Numbered from the stretch's first letter, positions 34,712 through 43,588 are shown. The stretch: 64,000 bases of DNA from Brevibacterium antiquum (GCF_016107655.1 NZ_JABASX010000007.1:1-64000); one strand, 5' to 3'. Notes: a model not told the origin generated them from the sequence alone. Numbers and translations are program-made.

Positions 34712-37225
34712 CTACCTCCTGATGCTCTCGTTGCTGGGATCGAACAGAGGGGTGGCGTCGATCGAGGCTACCGTCACCGGGTAGGCCTCCTCCATGTAGA
34801 CGACGGTGAGCTGGTTGCCCAGGACCGCCTCGGCGGGAGGAAGGAAGGCCATGAGCACATGTTTGCCGAGGCTCGGGGCTGACCCCGCCGAGGTGACGAA
34901 GGCGTGGTGCCCGTGCCCGTCGATGAGCGGCTGCCCGTCTTGTGATCGGATGGGTTCCCCACCGAGCATGTAGCGCTTCTCGCCGTTGGCGCTCCTGTGA
35001 TCGTCGACCGTGAGCGAGCACAGGATCGCCTTCGGGTCCGCCTCGCGGTGGCGCAGGTGGGCGTCGCGGCCGACGAAGTTCTGCGACTTCACCTTCGGCC
35101 GGGCCATGCCGACCTCGATGACACTGCGCTCGGAGTCGAGTTCGGCACCGAAGGCGCGATAGCCCTTCTCGATGCGACCGGTCGTGCCGTAGACGCCGAG
35201 TCCCACCGGCACGAGGCCGTGTTCTGTCCCGGCCTCGGTGAGGACGTCCCAGAGTCTGAGTCCGGATTCCATGGGGATGTAGAGCTCCCAACCCAGATCG
35301 CCGACGTAGGAGATGCGGGAGGCCAGGACCTGCAGCGAACCGACTTCGATGGTCCGGGCTGTGCCGAACTTGAAGCCTTCGTGGGAGACGTCTGCGTTCG
35401 TGACCTGGGAGAGGATGTCGCGTGCTCGTGGTCCCCAGAGGCCGATCGTCGTCCACGAGGAGGTGAGCTCGGTGATCTGGGTGCCCGTCTCCGGGAGCCG
35501 ATCGGCGAACCATTTCACGTCGACCATGCCGTGGGCAGCGCCCGTGACGACCCGGAATCGGTCGTGGGCCAGTCGCATGATGGTCAGGTCCGAGCGGAAC
35601 CCGCCGGTCTCGTCGAGGACCGGAGTGTAGACGACTCGACCGATGCTCACGTCCATCTGGGCCAGCACGATGGACTGGACGGCATCGAGGGCCGCAGGTC
35701 CGAAGACGTCGAAGATGACGAAGCTTGAGAGGTCGACGAGTCCGGCGCGCTCGCGCAGTGCGAGGTGTTCGGCATTGATGATCGGTGACCACCAGCGGGA
35801 GTCCCATTCGGCTGTGCGGTCCATGACGCGCTCGCCGAATTCCTCGAGCAGCGGCGCATTCGATTCGTACCACTGGGGACGCTCCCAGCCGGCGACTTCG
35901 AAGAATACGGCGCCGAGTTCCTTCTCGCGTGCGTGCATGGGGGAGAGGCGGACATTGCGGTCGGAGTTCCACTGCTCGCCCGGGTGGACGATGCCGTAGG
36001 TCTTGATGAAGGCTTCCGAGGTGCGGGCCCGCACGTGTTCGCGCGTGCGTTGGTGTGGGTGGAAGCGGGCGATGTCGGCGCCCTGGACGTCGACCTCCGG
36101 ACATCCGTTCGTCATCCACTCGGCCACGGCTCGTCCCACGCCCGGGCCTTCCTTGACCCACACCGCTGCCGCCGACCACAGGCCCTGGACCTCGGGTGAT
36201 TCGCCGAGGATGGGAGCGCCGTCGGGAGTCAGGGACAGGAGGCCGTTGATCGCGTAGCGAATCTCGACGTCGGGGTTGGACAGGACATCGGGCATGAGTT
36301 CGAGGGCCTGTTCGAGCTGCGGGTCGAAATCGTCGTCGGTGAAGGGCATCTCCGTGGGGGAGAGCTTCGCGGCCTCGATCGATGGGATCTCGTCGGGTTC
36401 GTGAAGAATCGCCCGGTGAGCGTAGGAGCCGATCTCCATGTCCGAGCCGTGCTGGCGTTCGTAGCAGAAGGTGTCCATGTCGCGCACGATCGGGAAGGAG
36501 ATTTCACCGGTCTGCTCGGCCAATTGGGGAACCGGGCCGACGCTGATCATCTGGTGCACCGCCGGAGTCAGCGGGATCGCGGCACCGGCCATGGCCGCGA
36601 TGCGCGGACTCCAGACTCCGCAGGCGATGAGGATCGTATCCGTCTCGATCGGCCCCTTGGTCGTGTGGACGCGTGCGATCGCCCCGTTCTCGACGTCGAT
36701 GCCGGTCACCTCGGTGTTCGGTGACACCGTGAGCGCGCCCTTGTTCTGTGCGGATTCGCGCATGATCGTGCCCGCTCCCACGGAGTCGACGACGCCGACA
36801 GTCGGTGTCCAGAACGCACCGACGATGACACTGGGGTCGAGGAAGGGGACTTTCTCGACGACTTCTTCGGGGGTGACCAGGTGGGATTCGATGCCCCAGG
36901 CCTTCGCCGAGGCCATCCTGCGTCTCAGTTCCTGCATGCGCTCCTGGGTGCGGGCGACTTCGAAGCCGCCGGACTGTGTGAAGACGCCGAGTTCCTTGTA
37001 CTGGCGCACGCTGTCGAGGGTGAGGTCCGTGATCTCGCGGGAGTGGTCGACTGGGAAGATGAAGTTCGAGGCGTGACCGGTCGAGCCGCCCGGGTTGGGC
37101 AGCGGGCCTTTGTCGACGTGGACGATGTCTCTCCAGCCGAGTTCGGCCAGGTGGTGGACGAGGCTGTTGCCGACGATGCCTGCACCGACGACAACGACAC
37201 TGGCCTGGGTGGGAATGGAAGCCAT
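34712..37225 (-). CDS. Dimethylglycine/sarcosine dehydrogenase-type flavoprotein with folate domains
   Basis: The 837-residue protein joins an N-terminal DAO domain (GAGIVG, residues 14-19) with a GSTGHAS segment whose His51 is in the place of the covalently bound FAD of dimethylglycine oxidase/dehydrogenase, and C-terminal GcvT folate-binding domains (from about residue 440). It oxidises an N-methyl group and hands the carbon to tetrahydrofolate. Because etfB and etfA follow, it is probably a dehydrogenase rather than an oxygen-using oxidase. Whether the substrate is dimethylglycine, sarcosine or 4-methylaminobutanoate is open. An IclR gene lies upstream. Confidence 0.85.
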   Translation of the reverse strand: MASIPTQASVVVVGAGIVGNSLVHHLAELGWRDIVHVDKGPLPNPGGSTGHASNFIFPVDHSREITDLTLDSVRQYKELGVFTQSGGFEVARTQERMQELRRRMASAKAWGIESHLVTPEEVVEKVPFLDPSVIVGAFWTPTVGVVDSVGAGTIMRESAQNKGALTVSPNTEVTGIDVENGAIARVHTTKGPIETDTILIACGVWSPRIAAMAGAAIPLTPAVHQMISVGPVPQLAEQTGEISFPIVRDMDTFCYERQHGSDMEIGSYAHRAILHEPDEIPSIEAAKLSPTEMPFTDDDFDPQLEQALELMPDVLSNPDVEIRYAINGLLSLTPDGAPILGESPEVQGLWSAAAVWVKEGPGVGRAVAEWMTNGCPEVDVQGADIARFHPHQRTREHVRARTSEAFIKTYGIVHPGEQWNSDRNVRLSPMHAREKELGAVFFEVAGWERPQWYESNAPLLEEFGERVMDRTAEWDSRWWSPIINAEHLALRERAGLVDLSSFVIFDVFGPAALDAVQSIVLAQMDVSIGRVVYTPVLDETGGFRSDLTIMRLAHDRFRVVTGAAHGMVDVKWFADRLPETGTQITELTSSWTTIGLWGPRARDILSQVTNADVSHEGFKFGTARTIEVGSLQVLASRISYVGDLGWELYIPMESGLRLWDVLTEAGTEHGLVPVGLGVYGTTGRIEKGYRAFGAELDSERSVIEVGMARPKVKSQNFVGRDAHLRHREADPKAILCSLTVDDHRSANGEKRYMLGGEPIRSQDGQPLIDGHGHHAFVTSAGSAPSLGKHVLMAFLPPAEAVLGNQLTVVYMEEAYPVTVASIDATPLFDPSNESIRR

Positions 37226-37268
37226 GGGAGGCTCCTCTCCGAAGGCATCTTCGCCTTCAACGGCACAT

Positions 37269-37304
37269 GTTGCGTACTATGCAACGTGACGCACTATGTG
37301 AAAC
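37269..37304 (-). promoter_or_regulatory. Candidate IclR operator before the dehydrogenase operon
   Basis: GTTGC-N7-GCAAC (37269-37285) is followed by a second, related half-copy sharing ACTATG (about 37288-37304). The pair lies about 45 bases before the dehydrogenase start and downstream of an iclR gene. It suits a two-site operator, but no defined IclR consensus was matched. The rest of 37226-37390 shows no gene. Confidence 0.4.
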
Positions 37305-37390
37305 TGGGTGCTTCGATCGTCCTCCGCCCGCCGAGGTGTGTCAAGGGTTTGTTCAGCGAGCGTTCGTCAGCGCTGGAGACCGTGGAAGGC

Positions 37391-38167
37391 TCAGCGCTCG
37401 CGCCAGCCGAACCGTGACGAGATGTCGGCGGCCGCAGCCACCAGCAGGCCCTTGGCGGCATCGACCTTTGCGTCGGTGAAGCGGAAGCCCGGGCCCGAGG
37501 TCGAGATCGAGGCGATGACATCGCCGTGGGCGTTGCGGATGGGTGCAGACACGGCCGTGAGACCGACCTCGAGCTCATCGATGACGATCGAGTGCCCGGC
37601 GGCGACCACCTCGGCGATCTCAGTGAGGAGGCGGGGGATCGAGGTCACCGTGTGCGGGGTATAGGTCGGCAGCTTCGGTTCGAGCGCGGTGCGGATGCCG
37701 GCCTCGCTCAGGCCCGACAGGAGGACCTTGCCGTTCGAAGTGGCATGCAGGGGGATGCGCTGGCCGACCCAGTTGTGGCTCTGGACAGAGGCGTTGCCCG
37801 ATACCTGGTCGAGGTAGAGGGCCGCGCCGTCGGAGAGGACGGCGACGTTGATCGTCTCACCGGTCTGTTCGGCTAAGAGCTTGGCGATGGGGCGGGCTTC
37901 CTGGACGATGTCGAGACGTGCGGTGGTGGCCCCGGCGAGACGGAGGATGCCAAGACCCAGGTGGTACTTGCCGCGATGCTGGTCCTGTTCGACGAGGCCG
38001 CGGGCCTCGAGCGTGGAGACGATGCGCGAGGCAGTCGATTTGTGCACGCCGAGTTCGGCGGCGATGTCGGTGACGCCGGCGAGCCCGGTGCGGGCGATGA
38101 CCTCGAGGATCGTGACCGCGCGGTCAACCGACTGCACGGAGCCGGAGTTCGTCTCGCTGTTGCTCAT
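37391..38167 (-). CDS. IclR-family regulator of the dehydrogenase operon
   Basis: The 258-residue protein has an IclR winged helix-turn-helix (VTDIAAELGVHKSTASRIVSTL) and C-terminal ligand domain (GETINVAVLSDGAA onward). TACAGT lies exactly six bases before ATG 38167, indicating a leaderless message; an extension to 38296 would overlap the second iclR promoter. Its stop is 165 bases from the dehydrogenase start on the same strand, so it probably regulates that operon and may be partly co-transcribed with it. Confidence 0.88.
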   Translation of the reverse strand: MSNSETNSGSVQSVDRAVTILEVIARTGLAGVTDIAAELGVHKSTASRIVSTLEARGLVEQDQHRGKYHLGLGILRLAGATTARLDIVQEARPIAKLLAEQTGETINVAVLSDGAALYLDQVSGNASVQSHNWVGQRIPLHATSNGKVLLSGLSEAGIRTALEPKLPTYTPHTVTSIPRLLTEIAEVVAAGHSIVIDELEVGLTAVSAPIRNAHGDVIASISTSGPGFRFTDAKVDAAKGLLVAAAADISSRFGWRER

Positions 38168-38288
38168 TTCGAAACTGTAGCTCACATGACACAACACGGA
38201 CAGAGGCGAACCACGTGTGATGTAGGGTGAATGCCGCCGGAGTGCCGATGGTGCCGCGGCATATCTTTCCCCGACGGAGTTGAGCGCT

Positions 38289-39038
38289 ATGACCAATGGG
38301 ACCCAGTCGATCGATCGCGCGGCAGAGATATTGTCGCTGGTGGTGAAGTCGGATGACCCGATCTCCTACACCGAGGTGGTGGAGTCGACGGAGCTGGCTC
38401 GCTCGACGGCCTCACGCCTGCTCTCCGCCCTCGAGCGCAACGGTCTGGTCGAACGTGACGGCGAGGGGCTCTATCGCGGAGGTTCTCTGTTCGCGACCTA
38501 CGCTTCGCGCTTCGATCGGGTCGAAACGCTGGTCACCGCGGCCGATCCCACGCTGCAGCGGCTGAGTGAGGAGACCGGGGAGACGGTCAACCTCGCTGTC
38601 CCCAGCTCCACGGGTGTCGTGCAGGTCGCGCAGGTCGATTCGACCTTCGTCCTCGGCGCCACCAACTGGGTCGACGTGGAGGTGCCGGCGCACTGCTCGG
38701 CGCTGGGCAAGATCATGTACGCCTTCGACATCATCCCCGTCCCCTCTGGCCGTCTGGAACGGCGCACTCCGTACACGCTGGGGTCCCGGAAGGACCTCAT
38801 GGACAACCTCGCCGAGGTGCGCGAACGTGGGTATGCGATCGTGCACGAGGAATTCGAAGAGGGACTCGATGCCCTGGCCGCTCCCGTGTACGGCGTTGAC
38901 GGCAGAGTCGTTGCAGCCGTTGGCATCTCGGGTCCGACCATGCGCATCGCTGACCATCACGAGACCGTCGGCAAACTTCTCGTCGACGAGGCGGGCCTGC
39001 TCTCCCGCAGCCTCAAACGCAAGGTCACCCACCGGTAG
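38289..39038 (+). CDS. IclR-family regulator, divergent copy
   Basis: The 249-residue protein is a second IclR regulator (SIDRAAEILSLV then ARSTASRLLSAL, ligand domain from about residue 80). It is divergent from the first, with a 120-base shared promoter region. GGAG nine bases before the ATG supports the start; a TTG at 38280 is an in-frame alternative. The targets are unknown; the divergent dehydrogenase operon and the MetF/DmdA pair are candidates. Confidence 0.85.
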   Translation: MTNGTQSIDRAAEILSLVVKSDDPISYTEVVESTELARSTASRLLSALERNGLVERDGEGLYRGGSLFATYASRFDRVETLVTAADPTLQRLSEETGETVNLAVPSSTGVVQVAQVDSTFVLGATNWVDVEVPAHCSALGKIMYAFDIIPVPSGRLERRTPYTLGSRKDLMDNLAEVRERGYAIVHEEFEEGLDALAAPVYGVDGRVVAAVGISGPTMRIADHHETVGKLLVDEAGLLSRSLKRKVTHR

Positions 39039-39144
39039 TCCTGCTCCCGACTCATGTCGCCGATATTCTCGCGGTGGTGGCAGCATCTCGCTCGCGTCTT
39101 GATCGGCCTCAACCCGGTGAGGAGTGAGAAGTTTTCCTGCGAGT

Positions 39145-40050
39145 TCAGATCCGAGCCAGTTTGTCCGGATTGCTCACCAGGCGCAGGCTGCAGATGCGGT
39201 CGGCGGCATCGACCTGCGCCTCAAGGACATGGTCGTGACCGGCACGAACCACAGCGACGACCACTCCGCCGTTGACGTCGACGATCCCCTTGAAGTCCAG
39301 ACCGTTCGGGTCACCGGGTGTGATGACGGAGCCGAAGAACCGGGTGATCCGAACGGCTCCGAAGATCGGATTGAGCGCGGAGGAGACCTTTCCTCCTCCA
39401 TCGGCCCAGAACACAGCGTCCTCGGCCAGCAGCAGCGAAAGTGCGGTGGACAGATCCCCACTGTGGATGGCATCGATGAGGCGAGTCAGCACCGTCCTGT
39501 CCGCTGCACGAGTCACCGGCTGGTCAACGTCGAGACGGCGTGCCGCCCGTGAGACCATCTGGCGCACAGCGGCCGGCTTCTTCTCGAGAATCCGGGCGAC
39601 CTCCTCGGTGCTCATATCGAATGCCCGAGTCAGGACGAAGGCCGCTCGAGCCTCTGGGCTCAGCTGCTCGGCAAGATGGAGAAGCGTCAGTGACAGCAGC
39701 TCCCGGTTCGCGACCGCGTCCTCAGGCAGCTGATCGGTCGCGACCGGCTCAGGCAGCCAGGGACCGGGATAGTCCTCCTTGATGCTTGCGAGGTGCCGGG
39801 AGCGGTCGATCGCACGTCGGACGCTCACCGTTGTCAGCCAGGCCGGCCAGGAAGTGATGGCCTCGTCGGTCTTGCGTTCGTGGACGACTGCGGCAATGCC
39901 GACTTCTGAGACCACGTCTTCAGCATGGCCGGCATCGCCGAGGATGCGGTAGGCGATTCCGAACAGGCGACCCTTCTCTGCGTCCCAGGCGCGGGTCGCC
40001 TCGGTGATGGTGTCTGTGTCCTCAGCGATGCCGAGCTCGATCTCGTCCAC
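39145..40050 (-). CDS. ECF41-type sigma factor with SnoaL-like C-terminal domain
   Basis: The 301-residue protein has sigma2 (residues 15-80) and sigma4 (about 120-170) domains and a C-terminal NTF2/SnoaL-like extension. The linker WLPEP (98-102) and the DGGGK motif (217-221) identify the ECF41 group, whose C-terminal domain replaces an anti-sigma factor. The GTG 40050 has TACATT exactly six bases upstream (leaderless). It follows its characteristic partner, a carboxymuconolactone-decarboxylase-type gene, by 14 bases. Confidence 0.92.
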   Translation of the reverse strand: MDEIELGIAEDTDTITEATRAWDAEKGRLFGIAYRILGDAGHAEDVVSEVGIAAVVHERKTDEAITSWPAWLTTVSVRRAIDRSRHLASIKEDYPGPWLPEPVATDQLPEDAVANRELLSLTLLHLAEQLSPEARAAFVLTRAFDMSTEEVARILEKKPAAVRQMVSRAARRLDVDQPVTRAADRTVLTRLIDAIHSGDLSTALSLLLAEDAVFWADGGGKVSSALNPIFGAVRITRFFGSVITPGDPNGLDFKGIVDVNGGVVVAVVRAGHDHVLEAQVDAADRICSLRLVSNPDKLARI

Positions 40051-40064
40051 CTTCCCAATGTAGA

Positions 40065-40565
40065 TCAGTCGGCCGTTGATTTCGCGCCCGAGGCGACGGT
40101 CACCTCGGCGGGTGCTGCAGATTCGTCGCCGACCGGCGGAGTGGTCTCGGTGGCGATCGCCAGGCGATTCCAGATGTTGATCGTGGAGATGGACAGGAGC
40201 AGGTCGCCGAGCTGCTCGGCGTTGAAGTGCTTGGCCGCCTCATCCCAGATATCGTCCGTCACGGTCTCCGGGCCGAGCTTCGTCACCGCATCCGTGAGGG
40301 CGAAGACGCTGCGTTCCTTCTCATCGAACAGGGCACCGGCGTGCTGCCAGGCGGAAACAGCGAAGAGCTTTCGGGACGAGACGCCGAGCCGCTCCAGGTC
40401 TGTGGAGTGCATGTCGACGCAGAAGCCGCAGCCGTTGACGATTGAGGCGCGGAGCTTGATGAGATCGTAGAGTTCGTCGCCGAGTGCACTGCGGCAGTAG
40501 GTGTCGAGCCGAGCGACATGGGAGTAGCCCTTCTTGCTGACCTGGTCGAGGCTGATGCGAGCCAT
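40065..40565 (-). CDS. Carboxymuconolactone decarboxylase/AhpD-like protein, ECF41 target
   Basis: The 166-residue protein has the AhpD-type redox motif GCGFCVDMH (Cys46, Cys49, His53) in an all-helical fold. In ECF41 systems the sigma factor almost always activates a neighbouring gene of this kind. Function is thought to be peroxide or aldehyde defence but is not established. An ECF41-like promoter (TGTCACA, 16 bases, CGAC) lies about 80-105 bases upstream. A ribosome site AAAGGA is present. Confidence 0.88.
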   Translation of the reverse strand: MARISLDQVSKKGYSHVARLDTYCRSALGDELYDLIKLRASIVNGCGFCVDMHSTDLERLGVSSRKLFAVSAWQHAGALFDEKERSVFALTDAVTKLGPETVTDDIWDEAAKHFNAEQLGDLLLSISTINIWNRLAIATETTPPVGDESAAPAEVTVASGAKSTAD

Positions 40566-40642
40566 GAGTGTCCTTTCCTGACAGGAACGGCACGTTCCGG
40601 TGGGAACGCTGCGACAGACGTATTTCGCCTGTCACCAACGTC

Positions 40643-40669
40643 GTCGGATGGCGGGCTCGAAGTGTGACA
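40643..40669 (-). promoter_or_regulatory. Candidate ECF41-dependent promoter
   Basis: On the minus strand TGTCACA is followed after 16 bases by CGAC. The known ECF41 consensus is TGTCACA with a CGTC -10 element, so this matches except for one base. It lies between the MetF-like gene and the AhpD-like gene it would drive. Confidence 0.45.
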
Positions 40670-40710
40670 TGGTGACGCGAATCTGTCGCCGGTCAGGCAT
40701 GTCTGCTGCC

Positions 40711-41571
40711 TCAGGATGTGCTTGGGACCTCGTCGTTGTGACCGAGAGCCGCAAGCTGCCTGCGCCGCCAGATCTCCGTGTCCCTGATCTGGTTGAAGGT
40801 ATAGATGTGGAGACCGGCCACGCCCATGGTCGGGTTGTCCAGGACGGGTGCGAGCTTGTCGAGGAACTTCCGGGGGTTGTAGCCGCCGGGTTTGGCCATC
40901 TTGGTGAACGTGACGGTGTTCTTGCGCAGGAACCGCGTCGATTCGCCGACCCCGATCTTCGATGCGACCCGGGCCAGCTTCGCCAATTCCACCTTGCCCG
41001 CGATGCCGAGGATGAGTGGCAGGTCGATGCCGCGCGCTCGTACCCTGGGCAGCCAGGTGGATATGGTTCCAGGGTCGAAGCACAGGTTCGACACAAGGTG
41101 GGTGGCGTAGTCGCGTTTGTCCCACATCGCTTGGACGGTGACATCGTCGGAGATGAGCGGATGGGTCTCCGGATACGCGCTGACGCCGAGGTGTTGGATC
41201 GGTGCCGCCATGCTTGCGAGGTCGATGATGAGGTCGAGTGCTCCCGCATAGCCCCCCGCAGGAGGGGTGGCGTCGCCGGCCGGGACGAAGATCCGATCGA
41301 TGCCGGCCTGCGTGAGGCGGTCGACGATCTCCTCGAGTTCGGTTCTGCCTTGGACCATTCGTGCCGCGATGTGAGGCACCGCATGGAATCCGAGCGCCTG
41401 CAGCTGCACTGCCGTGGACAGAGTCGCCTCAAGAGTCAGGCCGGTCGAGGCGGTCACGGTGATCACGCGGCCGGGCACGACATATTCGTGGACGCGGTCG
41501 ACCACGCCCGCGGTGGGGAGGATTTCGTACCGCGCGGATTTCAGCAGTGAGGCCAGAACTTCCTGTGACAT
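40711..41571 (-). CDS. Methylenetetrahydrofolate reductase-like protein
   Basis: The 286-residue protein has the TIM-barrel pattern of MetF: VITVTASTGLTLEAT near the N-terminus, HIAARM, a GDATPP loop and the FFxxKxPxGF-like C-terminal part replaced by GVAGLHIYTFNQ. It lacks some MetF landmarks and may not be the housekeeping enzyme. Paired divergently with the GcvT/DmdA-like gene it probably oxidises or reduces the methyl-folate made there. ATG 41571 is preceded by AAGGGAG. Confidence 0.8.
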   Translation of the reverse strand: MSQEVLASLLKSARYEILPTAGVVDRVHEYVVPGRVITVTASTGLTLEATLSTAVQLQALGFHAVPHIAARMVQGRTELEEIVDRLTQAGIDRIFVPAGDATPPAGGYAGALDLIIDLASMAAPIQHLGVSAYPETHPLISDDVTVQAMWDKRDYATHLVSNLCFDPGTISTWLPRVRARGIDLPLILGIAGKVELAKLARVASKIGVGESTRFLRKNTVTFTKMAKPGGYNPRKFLDKLAPVLDNPTMGVAGLHIYTFNQIRDTEIWRRRQLAALGHNDEVPSTS

Positions 41572-41674
41572 CCTCGGCTCCCTTGAGAGACTCCTGGGAA
41601 GTGGTCGACGAATGATGATTCTCTTCGGAAACCCTTGCGTCCGCCGATACTTCGATCCTACACTAATTGTACCC

Positions 41675-41702
41675 ATAATATGGGAATCCAGTTCCATATT
41701 AT
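41675..41702. promoter_or_regulatory. AT-rich dyad between the divergent C1 genes
   Basis: ATAATATGG (41675-41683) and CCATATTAT (41694-41702) form a 9-bp inverted repeat with a 10-base spacer. A second overlapping dyad, GTTC-N9-GAAC, lies at 41691-41707. They sit in the shared promoter region 23 bases before the DmdA-like start and suit an operator for one of the IclR regulators. Confidence 0.5.
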
Positions 41703-41727
41703 AGAACTGTTTGAGGCAGGGAACATC

Positions 41728-43032
41728 ATGGACAACAACGTTCCATCAGTGGACCAAAGCGACAGACAAGTCCCAATCAACCTACGCCAATCAGGCCCCA
41801 CACCGGTCGAGATGCTCATCGACACCCGAGTGCGGAAGTCCCCGTACTGGGAGCTGTCCATGCAGGAAGGCTGCTGGCGGGCGTCGATCTACAACCGGAT
41901 GTACCACCCGCGCGGCTATGTGCCCCGCGAAGACGGCGGGATGATGGTCGAGTACCAGTCCCTCGTCAACGACGTGACCTTGTGGAACGTCGCCGTCGAA
42001 CGTCAGATCCAGGTCAAGGGTCCCGACGCCGAGGCGTTCGTGAACTTCGTCATCACCCGTGACGCGACCAAGATCCCAGTCATGCGCGCTCGCTACGTGA
42101 TCCTGTGCAATGAGGCCGGAGGCATCCTCAACGACCCGATCCTGCTGCGGGTGGCGATCGACGAATTCTGGTTCAGCCTCTCCGATACCGATCTCATGCT
42201 CTGGCTGCAAGGTGTCAATGTCGGCAGCAGGTTCGACGTCACCATCCAGGAGATCGACGTTTCGCCGGTGCAGGTCCAAGGACCGAAGTCCGTCGATGTC
42301 ATCGCCGACCTCGTCGGTGAGGAGGGACGTACCCTGCCCAGCTACGGACTCATGGAGGCCCAGGTCGGCGGGCACGATGTCATCATCTCCCAGACCGGGT
42401 TCACGGGGGAGAAGGGCTACGAGATTTACCTCAAGGACTCGACGAAGTATGCCGAGGACATGTGGAACGCGGTACTCGCAGCCGGTGTGCCCTACAACCT
42501 CAAGGTCGTAGCGCCCAGCCATCACCGCAGGATCGCCGCAGGCATCCTCTCGTGGGGTCAGGACATGGACTTCGAGACCTACCCGTTCCAGGTCAACCTC
42601 GCCTACCAGGTGCCGCGGAAGAAGGAAGCCGACTACATCGGCAAGGCCAAGCTCGAAGCTGTTCGTGAGCAGATCGCAGCCGGAACTCCACCGTTTCGGA
42701 CTCAGCTCGTGGGGCTGTTGGTCGGCGGCAAACCGATCACGGACTACGCCCCGGACTTCTGGCTGGTCAGCGCGACCGCTGACGGTGAGGCCGTCGGCTA
42801 CGTGACCTCGCCGTGGTATTCGCCGGAGCTCGAAGCCAATATCGCAATGGCCCATGTGCCGGTCGACGCCAGCGAGCTGGGTACCGAATATTGGGTGCAT
42901 CTGCCTGAGCCCTTCGCCGACACCCCGGGAGAGCCCGTCCGCGCCGAGGTGGTGGAGATGCCGTTCCGACCAAGCGTCAACCCCAACCAGCGTGAACGAC
43001 TGAAGATGAACGGCCTCGACGCCGCCGTCTGA
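41728..43032 (+). CDS. GcvT/DmdA-like tetrahydrofolate-dependent demethylase
   Basis: The 434-residue protein is a GcvT-fold enzyme. Landmarks such as RVRKSPYW near residue 30, VERQIQVKG (near 90), VQGPKS (near 190) and FTGEKGYEIY (near 225) resemble the dimethylsulfoniopropionate demethylase DmdA more than the glycine cleavage T protein, and the length exceeds T protein by about 60. It would move a methyl group from a small donor to tetrahydrofolate. Donor candidates are DMSP, a betaine or an aryl methyl ether (LigM-like). GCAGGGA precedes the ATG. Confidence 0.75.
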   Translation: MDNNVPSVDQSDRQVPINLRQSGPTPVEMLIDTRVRKSPYWELSMQEGCWRASIYNRMYHPRGYVPREDGGMMVEYQSLVNDVTLWNVAVERQIQVKGPDAEAFVNFVITRDATKIPVMRARYVILCNEAGGILNDPILLRVAIDEFWFSLSDTDLMLWLQGVNVGSRFDVTIQEIDVSPVQVQGPKSVDVIADLVGEEGRTLPSYGLMEAQVGGHDVIISQTGFTGEKGYEIYLKDSTKYAEDMWNAVLAAGVPYNLKVVAPSHHRRIAAGILSWGQDMDFETYPFQVNLAYQVPRKKEADYIGKAKLEAVREQIAAGTPPFRTQLVGLLVGGKPITDYAPDFWLVSATADGEAVGYVTSPWYSPELEANIAMAHVPVDASELGTEYWVHLPEPFADTPGEPVRAEVVEMPFRPSVNPNQRERLKMNGLDAAV

Positions 43033-43092
43033 TCTGCGACGAGTGACTGGATAGTGGGAGGTCTCTGCCTCTGAGTTTCGCTCCCCTGATCC

Positions 43093-43130
43093 GAGCGCGG
43101 TCACCGTGCACTATGCCGGTGGCCGCGCTC
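43093..43130 (+). terminator. Hairpin after the DmdA-like gene
   Basis: GAGCGCGG-t-CACCG and its complement form a 13-bp stem with one mismatch and a 10-base loop, 60 bases past the stop. No T-tract. Confidence 0.7.
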
Positions 43131-43146
43131 GCTTGTGCCCGCACCT

Positions 43147-43184
43147 GGGTATCTCGCTCACCATAGTTGGGCATCTTACTCACC
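43147..43184. repeat. Direct repeats like IS21 termini
   Basis: GGGTATCTCGCTCACC (43147-43162) and GGGCATCTTACTCACC (43169-43184) differ at three bases and are spaced 22 apart, as in IS21-type multiple end repeats. They sit at the edge of the IS relic region. No intact transposase frame accompanies them. Confidence 0.5.
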
Positions 43185-43334
43185 ACAGAGCCAAAGACTT
43201 CCCGCGCGGCTACTGCCTGCCAGCAGCTCCAATGGCACCCGCTGGTTTGGCACGAGGTGCCCGTAGTGCCAATTCATACATGTGCGCCGGGATGATTTGC
43301 TGTTCGCGGTGAGTGGTAGCTGGCTAGGTGTAGG

Positions 43335-43588
43335 TCCCCGTAAAGTGGTGGAGCGGATCGACTGAAATTGCACGCCCTGACCAGGGTGGTGGACAAGCCC
43401 CGATACGTCTTCGCCGGCACGATATTTCGCGGGCAGGGCCATTGTTAGCGCACCCCTGGCAGGAGACTCGCGCATGTGGTTTGTCACTTGCCAGCCGACA
43501 ACCCGTTCGCGGTCTCGGGACCGGCTTGAGCATGAATGGCGAGTTCGACGGCACGAGCCTTGAGTTCGTCGGTGCATTTCACTGGCAC
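43335..43588 (-). mobile_element. IS3-family insertion sequence relic
   Basis: The 35-codon frame 43484-43588 (GTG start, GAAGGAGG ribosome site) encodes MPVKCTDELKARAVELAI, the start of an IS3-type OrfA, and then stops after 34 residues. On the same strand 43335-43439 encodes AKYRAGEDVSGLVHHPGQGVQ and QFQSIRS, part of the DDE domain of an OrfB. The pieces are in the right order but the middle is missing, so it is a decayed element. 43033-43334 and 43589-43763 hold only this debris, the hairpin and the MarR promoter. Confidence 0.75.

Noticed and set aside
34593..36179. Long minus-strand frame (528 codons) overlapping the dehydrogenase gene
   Set aside because: It lies in an alternative frame of a well-recognised gene, is very Arg/His-rich and matches no family; it is a GC-rich shadow.
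41791..43104. 437-codon frame antisense to the DmdA-like gene
   Set aside because: Antisense shadow; the opposite strand carries family motifs and a ribosome site.
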